Source of the DNA: Argentina anserina
Taxonomy: Eukaryota; Streptophyta; Magnoliopsida; Rosales; Rosaceae
DNA: 64,000 nucleotides
Assembly (NCBI RefSeq): GCF_933775445.1
Contig: NC_065877.1
Span: forward strand, 4,836,001-4,900,000
Reading direction: 5' to 3'
Below, piece after piece: positions 23,777-34,387 of this stretch; the first letter of the stretch is position 1, and every line of letters starts with the position of its first letter. The position numbers and the translations under genes were made by a program. The notes below the pieces were generated by a model, which saw only the letters and a list, made by a program, of their open reading frames with translations, searched no databases and was not told the DNA's origin.

Positions 23777-24836
23777 TTTTCTTCTCCTTTTTCTCCCTCG
23801 TGTTTATTGCCTATTATGTTTATTTGAAAGTTAGGCCAGTCTTTTTCGATTAATTATTCTCTTTATCATATATTTTGGGTTTGTTATTGATTTTAGAGAA
23901 AGAGACAGTGTTGAAGTTGCATTTGAGATAAGTGAGAATACTTGTGTATGTGATGTGGATGTTGATATTTCTCCAAATTATAATGAGCACTAATATTATA
24001 AAAGCTTTTTTCTTTTCTTTTTTTTGTGTTTTTTTTCAGATGTTCATCTTCTCATCTTGATCCTCTAGAAATTGAGATGCTGCTCGATCTTTGGCATTTT
24101 ACTTTATTTAACTGGTATCATTATATCCTATAGTTGCTAGATAGAACTTGCCCTTTTCATTAGGTAATATCACTAATTTGTTTGACATTTGGTTCATAAA
24201 CATATATTTACATATCGAGGTGAACCGTGAACGTAATGCTATATATGCAATGAGTTGACATTATGATATGAAGACTCAATAAGACCAATTCTCATACCTT
24301 ACTCTAGATTATCAAGATGAATATGTTGTTAATATGTTATAATTCATTCTTCACAAAAAAAAAATAGAGCCAAAAGAAAATGCAATGTAGTGTTTCTTTA
24401 TGGTGTGTTTGGATGAGGAAAAAAAATTTAATTGAAAGAGATGATTTTATAATTCTAAAGGCAATCTCCTCGTCTGACAACTATAAATGATTTATGTGGA
24501 AAATAAAAACAAGAATTTTGTTGTTCAAATTGCCCACTTGAATTCCTCACAAAATATGTGTCATGTGCAAATTCATTTCTAGTGTTCAATTATCTTTCTA
24601 AAAAAATACTTTTTTTTATATTTCATCTCTTTAATTTATTAATCTATTACGAACTTAAAATTCCATATAAATATAACCAAACAGTCTAATTTACAATTAA
24701 TAAATTTTAAGATGTCATCATTTTTATAAACTCCATGAATTTTATAATTTTCTCATCCAAACACACCTATGGATCAATAGATTTCTTTGGAAACAATTAC
24801 TCATTCTCAAACAAAGAAAACGACTCGATCTCTCTG
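23777..24836. other. AT-rich intergenic region
   Basis: It contains homopolymer runs and no open frame of note. At about 24400-24770, two distant stretches (TGTGTTTGGATGAGGAAAAA near 24400 and ATTTTCTCATCCAAACACACC near 24750) are reverse complements. They mark a probable 360-bp AT-rich MITE, for which I did not define target duplications. Confidence 0.45.
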
Positions 24837-25522
24837 CAGTGGCGGATCCTGGACAGGTGTTTATGGGATGCTTGATCTAGAATTGTAATCTAATGAGAGT
24901 TTGAAATTTGGCCGAAGGCAAAAAAAATTTTTTGACAATGTACACATAAAATGGGATTCAACCAATGTGCACAAAATACTTTGTGATTCACACTTTTGAA
25001 CTAATTGTTTTACATTATCTGCATCAAAATACCTCCAAGCATATGTAACCGGGAGTGGAGGGAAAGCAAACGCATAAAGCCAAAAAATCTCAAATGGGAA
25101 ATCTCCAATTCGATCATAACATCCCGTGTTCGCTAGAAGAGTGGAGGCCGCGCATAACTTCTTGATGGAATGGTGAAGTGAGCTCAATCCCAGGTGCGAT
25201 CTATCACTCTAATTTAAGAACTAGACTTTAGTTTTTAGGGTTAGAGATTTAATTTTATGGAAAAAAAAAAGGGAAGAAGACACAAAGTGAGAAAAAGACG
25301 AAGAAAAAAAAATTGGTGTTCCGAGTGAGATTAGAGAGATTGGTGTAGGAGGAGATTGAGTGTGGGTGAGTATATGTGAAGGTGTTTGTGGGGGGATTGA
25401 GTGTGGGAGAGAGTATGAGATGGTAGCTCAAATTACAAAAAAGAATTAATACCATTTTTTTTTCTTTCTAATTGACTTGGAGATATTGAGCATCATTAAC
25501 AGTGTGAAAGGATCCGCCCCTG
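24837..25522. mobile_element. hAT-like non-autonomous element, copy A (686 bp)
   Basis: The ends CAGTGGCGGATCC and (inverted) CAGGGGCGGATCC form 13-bp terminal inverted repeats with one mismatch. The flanks are TCTCTCTG and TCTCTCTC, an 8-bp duplication with one mismatch, as expected for hAT transposons. No transposase frame is inside. It shares ends with 31258-33032 and 61543-62470. Confidence 0.75.
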
Positions 25523-28159
25523 TCTCTCTCTGAATGGATATTAAGCAAGTTGGACATTAAAGTATGTCATAGTAACACTATGTTTTTATTAATTATTAGT
25601 GGAAATGCTAAATTATACGTGACATTGCCTTTATAATTATAAAATCGGAAGAATAAGAAAAATGAGGATACATATGAACAAATCACAATCGTGGTTGGAT
25701 TTTGAAAAGAGACTATACGCATGTTGTGCATATAAAAATGCATATTATGAAATGCATATTGTTTGTTCTCATCTATATAAATAGGATATAAGTCGCTATA
25801 GAGCAATTTCATATATGTTGTAAATATTTTTAAAGTTGCATCCTTCTCCCTCTTCTAATTTTTTTTATGGTCGTAATTGACGCAATTAGAAAGCTAAATA
25901 TTTCATATGTACCATATAATTTGCTCTTGCAAACAAATAAGTCGATGACTCTAGCCGATTTCACATCAACATGTATGTTAGCCATATTCTTGGGACATGC
26001 AATACATAGCATAATTTGTTCGGAACCGAAGTACTAGATGATTTGGTGGTACAAGTTCGACTCTCAGACTTGTCCACGCTGCTATAAATGGGGCAAGCCT
26101 CCAGCCGCTCCTTTCTTCCTTTTCAAAAAATGAACACCGCTTTCAATTGATACACGACACGTGTGAGTAGGACGTTTGCATAGGTTTATGGTATGGGGCA
26201 TGGGTAGCATTATTGTGTACGTCCCCGCCAATCGAATTTCAGGTTTACTTTGACGTGTCAGTGAATCAGTGGGATTGTGGTCCCACGTGTGCCATCCGCA
26301 TCCTGATTGGTACATGAAACTCATTACATTTTTTGACGACAAATTGTGAGGAAATTGGAATTCACCCAAAAACAAGGGGAAAAATATTTACTTGACAAAT
26401 CTAGCTAGCTAGTTAAAAGTGTCGGCAACTCTGACCAGGAACGGAGCCAGGAATCTGAAAATAAAAGTCTTTGAAGATACCGCATGATGAAAGATTCAAA
26501 AACTAAAAGCTATGTCCCTGACTCCGACTATTGATTTGACTCATATTGTGAAAATTACAGATTCATAAAGTTTAACTTAGGTAGACATAACCTTATGCGT
26601 GGTCCAAATCTTTAGTTGACGTCAATATAACGAATCATATAGTATTATAGTTGTTTACTTAAATTGAGCTTATGTAACATGTTAATTAATTTTTGATTAA
26701 ATTCCGATTAAAATTCCAATTCGATGATAGTGACTTAACTCTTTAACTCACATTGTTATTAGTTAATCAATTAAAGCTAATTATTATGTGGAGAATGACA
26801 CACCCGGCCCTCTATAAATAATTTTCGTCTGTGGTCAACAAGAAGGTTTGGGTTTGGCATTGAAATTATGCAAGATAATTAACTAACTTGTATTTTATAC
26901 GTATCAGTATCACCATAATGACCAACTGATTAGGCAGACAGGGTCTCTGATCTCCTTCAGCTAGTTATTGGCTTATACAAATTTAGAGATCAAAGCAGTA
27001 GTGAGATCAAAACAGAACATAGCTAGCTTCCGCAACACCAAGCTCGTAGCCCGGACAGAAGAGCATCGATCACGTTTGGCAGTTGGCGCCTGGCCTCGAT
27101 CTTCAGAAACCAGCAACTAATTGATGCAGTTTAATTGGTCGACAGTTGATCTCATATATAAAAAGAGTGCATGCATGAAGTGATGATTGAAGTACGTACG
27201 TCTTTTATTCGTAGTAGTTTTGCACTTAATTTGTTGTATGTACTTATCGATAATAGAGCGCGTCAACCGGCTCGAATTCGAATCTGTCGAGATTCCGGCG
27301 AAGTCTTCTGCTGATGTCGACGTTCCTGACTGCTGGTTGATTCGAGGCGCCTTTACGAGTTGAGTAAAAAAAAAGCTTTCTCGGCGGTCTTTTTATTCAT
27401 CTAGATTACGTCGGTGTTCAGTGTACAAGATCGAAAAGAATGCATTGGATGGATGGCGGAATATCGACCAACGGGAGAGGAGCGAAGCAACTCGACTGAA
27501 AGGAGAGGAACATTTCAGTAGCCGAAGAATCCTCTTGTAAGCCAACGATACAAGACAATCCGCCGCACGATCGGCATTTCTGCTGATCCAAAACCAGCTA
27601 ATTGAAGGCAGAATTCATAGACCTAATTCCTAGTTCTCCCCGCAAGGAATGCAAAAGGTGAAAAGAAAACAAGAACAGGTTTCAAACCCTAGAGTACTCG
27701 TAGAGAAAGTCGTCGTAGAGACTGTAGAGTCTTAATTGAAGTTTATCGGAGGCCGGGGGTAAGTACCGTAAATGCATTGAATGTACGTGGGAGCAAAAAG
27801 AATGCAAGACAAAAAAAGGAATTAATTGACTGAAAAATATTTCAATTCAAACTACTAGAAGAGGGTAGTTTAAAGTCTCTGTGTACTTGTATATAACTTG
27901 CTGTAAGCACTTAGAAGTTAGAACAGAGGCGGAACTACACTAGGGCTACATGGTGCCATGGCACCCCACAAAGTTTTGGCTAAATATACATCATTCTAAC
28001 TTGGTTCAATTAAGTCATACTTGAGAAAATTGCATGTAATGGCCCCCCTCATATATGTTGTTTGGCTCTGCCCTTAGAACTCGAAGTCTCCAGGCCAGTT
28101 TGGTCTTCCATGCATGCTTCAAAACCACATACTCGATCCAACAAAACTTAGATGCAGGA
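25523..28159. other. Intergenic region between copy A and the RKD gene
   Basis: No convincing gene. A box-B-like GTTCGACTCT near 26055 may mark a SINE relic. A 90-bp segment at 26438-26528 with GGAACGGAGCC-like and GGGACAT-type ends may be a transposon relic. A small hAT-like MITE lies at 27924-28073. The rest (26530-27900) shows nothing I recognise. Confidence 0.4.
27924..28073. mobile_element. Small hAT-like MITE (150 bp)
   Basis: It starts CAGAGGCGGAAC and ends with the inverted GGGCAGAGCC. It is flanked by TTAGAA on both sides (27918-27923 and 28074-28079). Inverted-repeat similarity is weak, so this is tentative. Confidence 0.4.
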
Positions 28160-30273
28160 TCACCCAAACGCTGTTTTCGATCTTGAGCAGCTTTTGGCCT
28201 TATAAAATCTATGCCTTAGCCGCTTCATCTTTCCACCGAGTTGCAAATTAGGAACTTCTTCAATCAGCTTCCTCTTTTTCTCCAAAGACTCTAGTACTTC
28301 TACATTCTTCCCTAACTCCTGCATATATGTAAGATGTCCGCGTACATTAATTCTGAATTTTCGTTGCCGAAATATGCAAAGTCGATTGCAAATTTTTACC
28401 CGAATTAGGAATCATCAAGGCATTGAAATAGCTAGAAACAAAACAACTAGATCAACCAGATTTATCCAAGATGAACTGTTTGTATTCATAAAGCTAGCTA
28501 AATGTCACTTTTGAAAAATTCATAACTCAAAGTTTTGTTTAGGATTAAATACTTGTGACACCCAATGCTTTAGGTGTAAAAATAGTTTTGTCATTCTACT
28601 TTCAAATTTAATCTGTATATTCTTTAACTCTTAGTTTTAACAGTTTTGTCAATTCCGTTAGTTGACCGTTAAAAAATTTCGTTAAGCCGTTAAAATGTCT
28701 AGAATATCCCCAATCAAATCATATTTTTTTTCTTTTTTTCTTATGCCTTTTTTATTTTCTGTGTTGGTCTTTTTTTTTGTTTTTCTTGTTTTTAAATTTC
28801 ATTCATCATATGTGCTATCAAATATATATAATTGTAATCAACACAAATTATCAAATTAATTGTAAACATGTTATAATCAATTAGATAATGCCTAAAATGA
28901 CATGTGAGTGTCAGTACTCAAATCCAGTTAGAAACTTCCTTTATATTATGATGCTCTACAAACATATTTTGATTATTTTCTACAATGCTAAGACAAAAAA
29001 TACTTATACTACATATCCATACTTTGATGCAAAAATAGTTTCAAATTATTTATTTCCAACTTGATGTTAAGCAATTGTCATTAATTATCCTCTTGTTTAC
29101 AATTAATTTGATAATTTGTGTTGATTACAATTATATATATTTGATAGCACATATGATGAATTAAATTTAAAAACAAGAAAAACCAAAAGAGAAAATAAAA
29201 AAGGCATAAGAAAAGAAAGAAAAAAAATATGATTTGAATTGGGGGTATTCTAGTCATTATAACGGATTAACGGAATTTTTTAACGGTTAACTAATAGAAT
29301 TGACTAAACTGTTAAAAAAAGAAGAACAAAACTGTTAAAAAATAAGAGTTAAATGATATACAGATTTAATTTGAAAGTAAAAGACAAAACTGTTAAAAAA
29401 TAAGAGTTAAAAGATATACAGATTAAATTTGAAAGTAGAAAGACAAAACTGTTTTTACACCTAAAATATAGGGTGTCACAAGTATTTAACCATTTTGTTT
29501 ATCAAAGAATAACTTCGGCTCACTAATAATGAAACTTTTATAATGAGTTAGGAGCAAAAAATTAGGATACAAATTTGCACAAGTGGATCTACTCATTCTA
29601 TGTTTAAGCGCGCGAGCACTCGTAAGTAAACACACACGTACCTGAATGCTTTCTTCTAAGTTCTTCAAGCTGCTCAACTTTCGATTAGGCCAACGTTTAA
29701 TGCCTAGTTCCCAACACCTTTTCTTTAGAGTTGTCACGCTAACATTCATTTCTTTAGCTGCTTGAGTCATCGGCATGTAGAAGTATTGCGATATGGGTCC
29801 TTGAGACAACATTATTCTAGCTTTTGAAGGTTTTGATAAAGGACTAGCAACACCACTTTTTTCAGTATTGCAAGAGTACCAGTCATTGCTGAATATACTC
29901 TCTTCTTCATCAATGCCAAAACCAAATCCATCTCCAAGGAAAGTATCATCCGCTAAAGGAAATTTATCTTGCCAACCTGATGCAACATACTCATTTCCAC
30001 TGAGAAACATCGTAAAAGCAAAGCAGAAGAGATAGTAGGTTGAACAAAAACCAAACAACAAGGAAAAAGGAAAAAGAGAAAGAACTTCAAAGCTAATCTT
30101 GTTCAACTTGAAGCAGGACAACTTAGATATGACGTCCAGCTTCCAATGTTAAAAGTTGCAGACCAACGTATTTAAAGTTGTTACCTCAAATCAAGTGGAG
30201 ATAATTGGCTTGTGAAGGAAAATAGGTCTTCATCATCCTTGGATAACCAAGCCGTGAATGAATCCCTCTCCAT
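28160..30273 (-). CDS. RWP-RK (RKD-type) transcription factor
   Basis: Three exons join in phase to 201 aa: 30273-30185, 29999-29642 and 28318-28160. The RWP-RK domain fills the second exon: PISQYFYMPMTQAAKEMNVS (about 98-117), TTLKKRCWELGIKRWPNRK with the diagnostic RWPNRK at 132-137, then LSSLKNLEESIQ. The last exon adds a basic, leucine-containing helix, ELGKNVEVLESLEKKRKL, typical of the coiled coil after the domain. RKD proteins are DNA-binding regulators of egg-cell identity and female gametophyte development in plants; that role is family knowledge, not shown here. The acidic N-terminal part is short. Arabidopsis RKDs are somewhat longer, so an upstream exon may be missing. Intron 2 is enlarged by the foldback element at 28542-29491. 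Confidence 0.85.
28542..29491. mobile_element. Mutator-like foldback MITE inside RKD intron 2 (950 bp)
   Basis: The two arms, about 28542-28870 and 29096-29491, are long imperfect inverted repeats. Both start GGATTAAATACTTGTGACAC-like, with one indel between ends. The flanks are GTTTTGTTTA (28532-28541) and ATTTTGTTTA (29492-29501). This is a 9-bp perfect (10-bp with one mismatch) duplication, as expected for Mutator-like elements. There is no transposase. Inside the right arm, a roughly 60-bp segment near the end (about 29320-29450) is duplicated in tandem. Confidence 0.85.
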
Positions 30274-31257
30274 TATGTATAGATAAAAGCTGCAATATTG
30301 ACTAGAACTCGACCTAGAAAAACAAAAGAGAATAAGAGATAAATGATCATGAGATTTTCTTAGGTAAATAAAAGCAAACAAATTGCTAAAGAGTTGAGGA
30401 CTGCTGGATTCGTAGAGAGAAGGCAGGAGAAATAAAAAGAGGACAGAGGGAGGATACAGGAAGAATGACGAGATAGAGAGAGCTTGGACCTTAAATTTGT
30501 GTGAGCTTCTGCGTTAAAAATTAAGGACTTGGAGTTTCTGGTACATCAAGTGAAGAAGTAATGGTGCACTAGCAGGCTTAAGTAAGCTCCTATGAATTTA
30601 CACAAGCTAGGCTTAGCGTCTCCTTCCCAAATCCTCGAGTATCGATCTCCAGCCCTAGCTAGCTTGTGTGTTTATAAAGACACACTGTGCACACTCGAAC
30701 ATATTACCGGGCAGAAGAACAATTGTCCCGAGCTTGGTATTGGACAAGATAGAAGTCAACTGCACTGGATAAACGCGCAAGAACTGAACAACTATACATG
30801 GCACTACGGAAAGTTGCTGGAGTGGGCAAGTCCCGTATAAGCACGCATGCAGTGCCTGAAATGGATATATGCAAGGAAAATATGTCCCTGCGCGCATTCA
30901 AATAGCTACAATTGGATGACGAACCTAATGCTGACGTCGCCAAATTTGGCCAAATGATATTTCTCATCTTTCTCTAACGTGGAGTTAGTTTCACCTGGAC
31001 TCTAACGCATGCATGTTAATTAGATTTTAAATTACTAATTACGTTAATTTCCGAAGTTTCGACGATGGATTGACCATTGAGTTGTACATCCATTAATGGT
31101 TTCAAAACGTACGTACTTCGAACAAACGAACACCACTAACATCGATCGATGATCGATGTCAAGGTGGTTACTGGTGAAGGTGACCAAATGACTTGAATTC
31201 ATATCCAGAGTTTCATAATTTTCTTTCAGTTATCAACTTAACAAAGAAGAGTCCCAT
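30274..31257. other. RKD upstream region
   Basis: It holds the RKD promoter side and an AT-rich spacer. The open frames at about 30590-30970 overlap each other on both strands and show no family features. Confidence 0.4.
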
Positions 31258-33032
31258 CAGGGGCGGATCCAGCCCAAGGCTTGCCTGGGCTGGAGCCCAT
31301 GCTTAAATTTTGGGTTTCAAAAAATTATTATATATTAACTAGCCCAAGAAAAAAAAACAGATTAGATATTCCTTCGTCTCTCTCCTCACGCGAAACCCTC
31401 TGCTGCTCAGCGCCCACTGCCCAGCAGCCCACTGTTTTGATACATCACAAGGCTTTTGCAAAAAACCGTAAAATCTTCGAACTCTTTGGAGCTCTCTCTA
31501 TCCTTGCCTCCCTATTTTCCCTTCTTTCTTCTTCTCCGATCCCAAACCCATCGCTCTCAACTCACGGAGACCCTCTCTCTCTCTCTCTCTCAACGGCCTT
31601 CGCGATCCTTCTCCAATCCCTAAACCGCTGCGTTTCGATCGGCTTTTCTTCTTCCTTCTTATTCTCCGTGTTCGAAAACCTAGGGTTTCCGCGGACCTCG
31701 TTGAAGCTTAATCCTCCACCAGGCAAGTTATATAGTCTCTTCTGATTCTCGATTCCTGTTCTTGATTTGTTACACTTCCAATTGATACGGTAGGAATTCG
31801 TTACTGCCATTTCTAGGCTGAATCGATTGCCTTACTCGTTCTTGTTCTTGCAAATGCTTTGGTTGAGATCGAGCCGTGCTGTAGGATGTGTAGCTTTGCA
31901 GTTATTGGTTCATATTGTTTGTTAGGTTTTTGTTTATAGTTGTTAATGTATGAATGGTTGATGTACTGGGCTATTGAAATAGCAGCACAAGAAAGCCCCT
32001 AGCTCTTTTTGAAACTAGTGGTGTTTGGTTTTGTTTCCGAGATCGGATTTTTTTCATTTATTAGTTTTAGCTCTTTGGCTTATGTTTAGTAACCTGAAAA
32101 TCTGCAACTTCATTCATAGTTAATCCTCTATGGCTCTATCCAGGGGCGGATCCTGTGTGAGACTGTGACATTGGGAAGGAGGGTGGTTACTATTAATTGC
32201 AGTTCTCCTGCACTTAATGTAGCTGGAAATAGGATAATGGGGCGACCGAAGTTTGTGATCCGTGCTTGATCATGATCGGTCGAGACTATATAACTTGCCT
32301 GGTGGAGGATTATAGGGAAGTGTTGTGTCTGTTGCTGACGTATAAATTCAAGGGAGAAAAGGTTTATGAGGCAACTTTCAGCTGGCTATGCTTATGTTAT
32401 AAATAGCTAACTACATGGTGTGAGTTGTGACGATTAGTGCATGAACCTGAAGTTATTAGCTAATAAAGTTTTGGTTGTGTGGTGGTTTCTATTGTGTGTT
32501 ACACTTAAGATTCTAGTATGAAGCTGGAAGACGGACTTTCGGACATTGCTTGTGTTTGAAGTTGCTCATCATGTCTTTCTTTATTAGTGCTTCATATGAT
32601 ACCTCATATATTGACGGCAGTACGGTATGCTCATATGTGTTTACTTGTGTTTACAGTTTTTATCCAAATTGTTTGAATGACCTTGTGGAAACAGTTGAAA
32701 CATGACGTCGAGTATGTTGTCTGGGGATCGGAGGTATGTTTTTCATTGTGACACCTTATCTTATTCTGGCAGCAATCACTGTGTTCCACTAGAAATTGCA
32801 GAATTGCTAGTTTATGTGATATATCTGTCAGAAGAAAACCTGGTTTCTACGAACTGGAACTCATATAATGAAATCTAGTTTTTATTTATGTACCTTTTAT
32901 ATTGTATTGTATTGCATGTTGCGCAGAGTGTTCATGAGAAAGACTTGCTACATTATTTTTATTTAATTTGTACTGTTATATAAGCCACGTTATTAAAGCC
33001 CCTGCATCATTTCAATCCTGGATCCGCCCCTA
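31258..33032. mobile_element. hAT-like Pack element, copy B (1775 bp), with captured gene 5' end
   Basis: The ends CAGGGGCGGATCCAG and (inverted) TAGGGGCGGATCCAG form 15-bp terminal inverted repeats with one mismatch. Perfect 8-bp duplications AGTCCCAT (31250-31257 and 33033-33040) flank it. It has no transposase. Instead the plus strand looks like the start of a host gene: TC-rich leader, donor, intron, acceptor, and a short ATG exon ending at a good donor. A third copy of the end motif lies inside at 32141. A 30-bp segment (31709-31738) recurs inverted at 32283-32312. This is the Pack-type arrangement of a non-autonomous transposon carrying host exons. Confidence 0.85.
31380..32740 (+). pseudogene. 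Captured 5' part of a MOS1-like gene (leader, intron, first coding codons)
   Basis: The leader runs to CACCAG at about 31722, followed by a GC-type donor GCAAGT. An acceptor TTTACAG ends at about 32656. A 45-bp leader piece follows, then ATG at 32702. The coding piece 32702-32733 reads MTSSMLSGDR plus two bases of a further Arg codon, before donor GTATGT. From memory, plant MODIFIER OF SNC1 1 proteins start MTSS..(L)(S/T)GDRRW, and here the exon break falls inside the second Arg. MOS1 is a BAT2-N-domain nuclear regulator of immune-receptor gene expression. Only about ten codons are present, so the identity is likely but not proven, and no working protein can result. Confidence 0.55.
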
Positions 33033-34387
33033 AGTCCCATACGGTGCATATTTCATACTACTTTGCGCTATCTGTAGAAGCTTCAAGGAAACTCGGAAAC
33101 TCGGGCCGGTTGATCTTAAGGACGTCGATCAATGAAGAAAAAGTGTGCTAAAGTCAATATTCCTACCTCAATTCCTATATCAAGTGAGGTACGTACATTG
33201 CAGTACAAAACATATAAAGGAAGCGAATTTACTCAGTTTCTCTGATCCTCTTAACTAATAATAACGCTGGTTGACTAGAGCTAGCTAGCTTAATAGTTTT
33301 TCCATCCCTTGACTTTGACCAGATAGATTTGTTGTGCACCAGTGGAGGAAATATCCGAACATTTTCATGTAGAAGCAGTAGGTATCACTTAGACCTAAAA
33401 TGATAACAAAAATTGACAAACGCAATAACCAAGAACTTTGATCATTTCTAGCTTGGGTAATTTTGCGTAGTTGTTGTGTGACTATGTAATAGTTATAGTT
33501 GTTGTGTTGACTACGTATCTTATATACACTTTTACATTTCGATGCGAGAGTGAGAGAGAGTACTAGCTGCTACTCTCCATGACAGAGTCACAAAAGTGAC
33601 AAAACTACGTACTTTCAATTGCCATACGTACTCAGTACTCTATACTGCTCAAAATTTTTAATCCGCATAATTCGATCATGAGTACTCAATAGAGCTTAAG
33701 TCTCTAATAAGGTTTGTATCGAGAAGAAGTTCTTAATGAGGTGAATTAGATCCGTGCACACATCGATTATCATAAGATACTTTTTAGATAGTGTTTTGAA
33801 ATGTGAATTTATTTAGCATTGTTTCTCTAAGAAAATTATATGGTGTAGCGCTGCATTCGTACAACGTCCTTAATTCACCGTTCATACACCTCACATACCC
33901 CACGTGCATTTTAAAAGAATGTATAATTCAGTATGTATGATATGCAGCGCTGCACCATAAAAGAATCCGTTTTTCTGTAGTGATGTCTGACAACTTTGAT
34001 AAAAATTACAGATAAATTTTGAGTGGAGTGGCTGCAGCCTGCAGGCTGATTCTGGTGAGCACTAATATATAAGACGCTCAGAGATGACTAGCTAATTTAT
34101 ATTCAGCTAGTCATCTGTAATTTCACTAGTTTATTTCTGAAACGCTCCAGCAGGAACAAACCACAGTTAAACTACTCACCGGGGAGTGGGGACCATGAAG
34201 CACAACTTATGCATATAATATTGACATGACATTGAACATACTGTACTTATAAATTGAATTTCATTTTTTTTCATTTCTTCCCAATGCTGAAGAAAAAAAG
34301 GGATATCTTGACCAAAACACTAATTTGTACTTGGACACTCGGTTAACTATGTAAATTATAACCTGAAGTCCTTAAACTTTGGTTGAC
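33033..34387. other. Intergenic region with no recognised feature
   Basis: AT-rich spacer between copy B and the MATE stop codon. It contains a short GA-rich tract near 33545-33560. I see no gene. Confidence 0.4.

Noticed and set aside
26438..26528. A 90-bp mini-transposon with GGAACGGAGCC-like and TCCCTGACTCC-like ends
   Set aside because: The inverted ends are short and imperfect and no target duplication was found, so I kept it only as a note in the spacer entry.
30592..30967. Three overlapping frames of 80-87 codons upstream of RKD
   Set aside because: They lie on both strands with no domain or conserved motif and are typical of chance frames.
31281..31745. A 154-codon frame at the left of the Pack element as a protein gene
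   Set aside because: Its second half is a TC-rich leader ending at a splice donor, and the likely gene ATG comes later at 32702. The first half is transposon end sequence.
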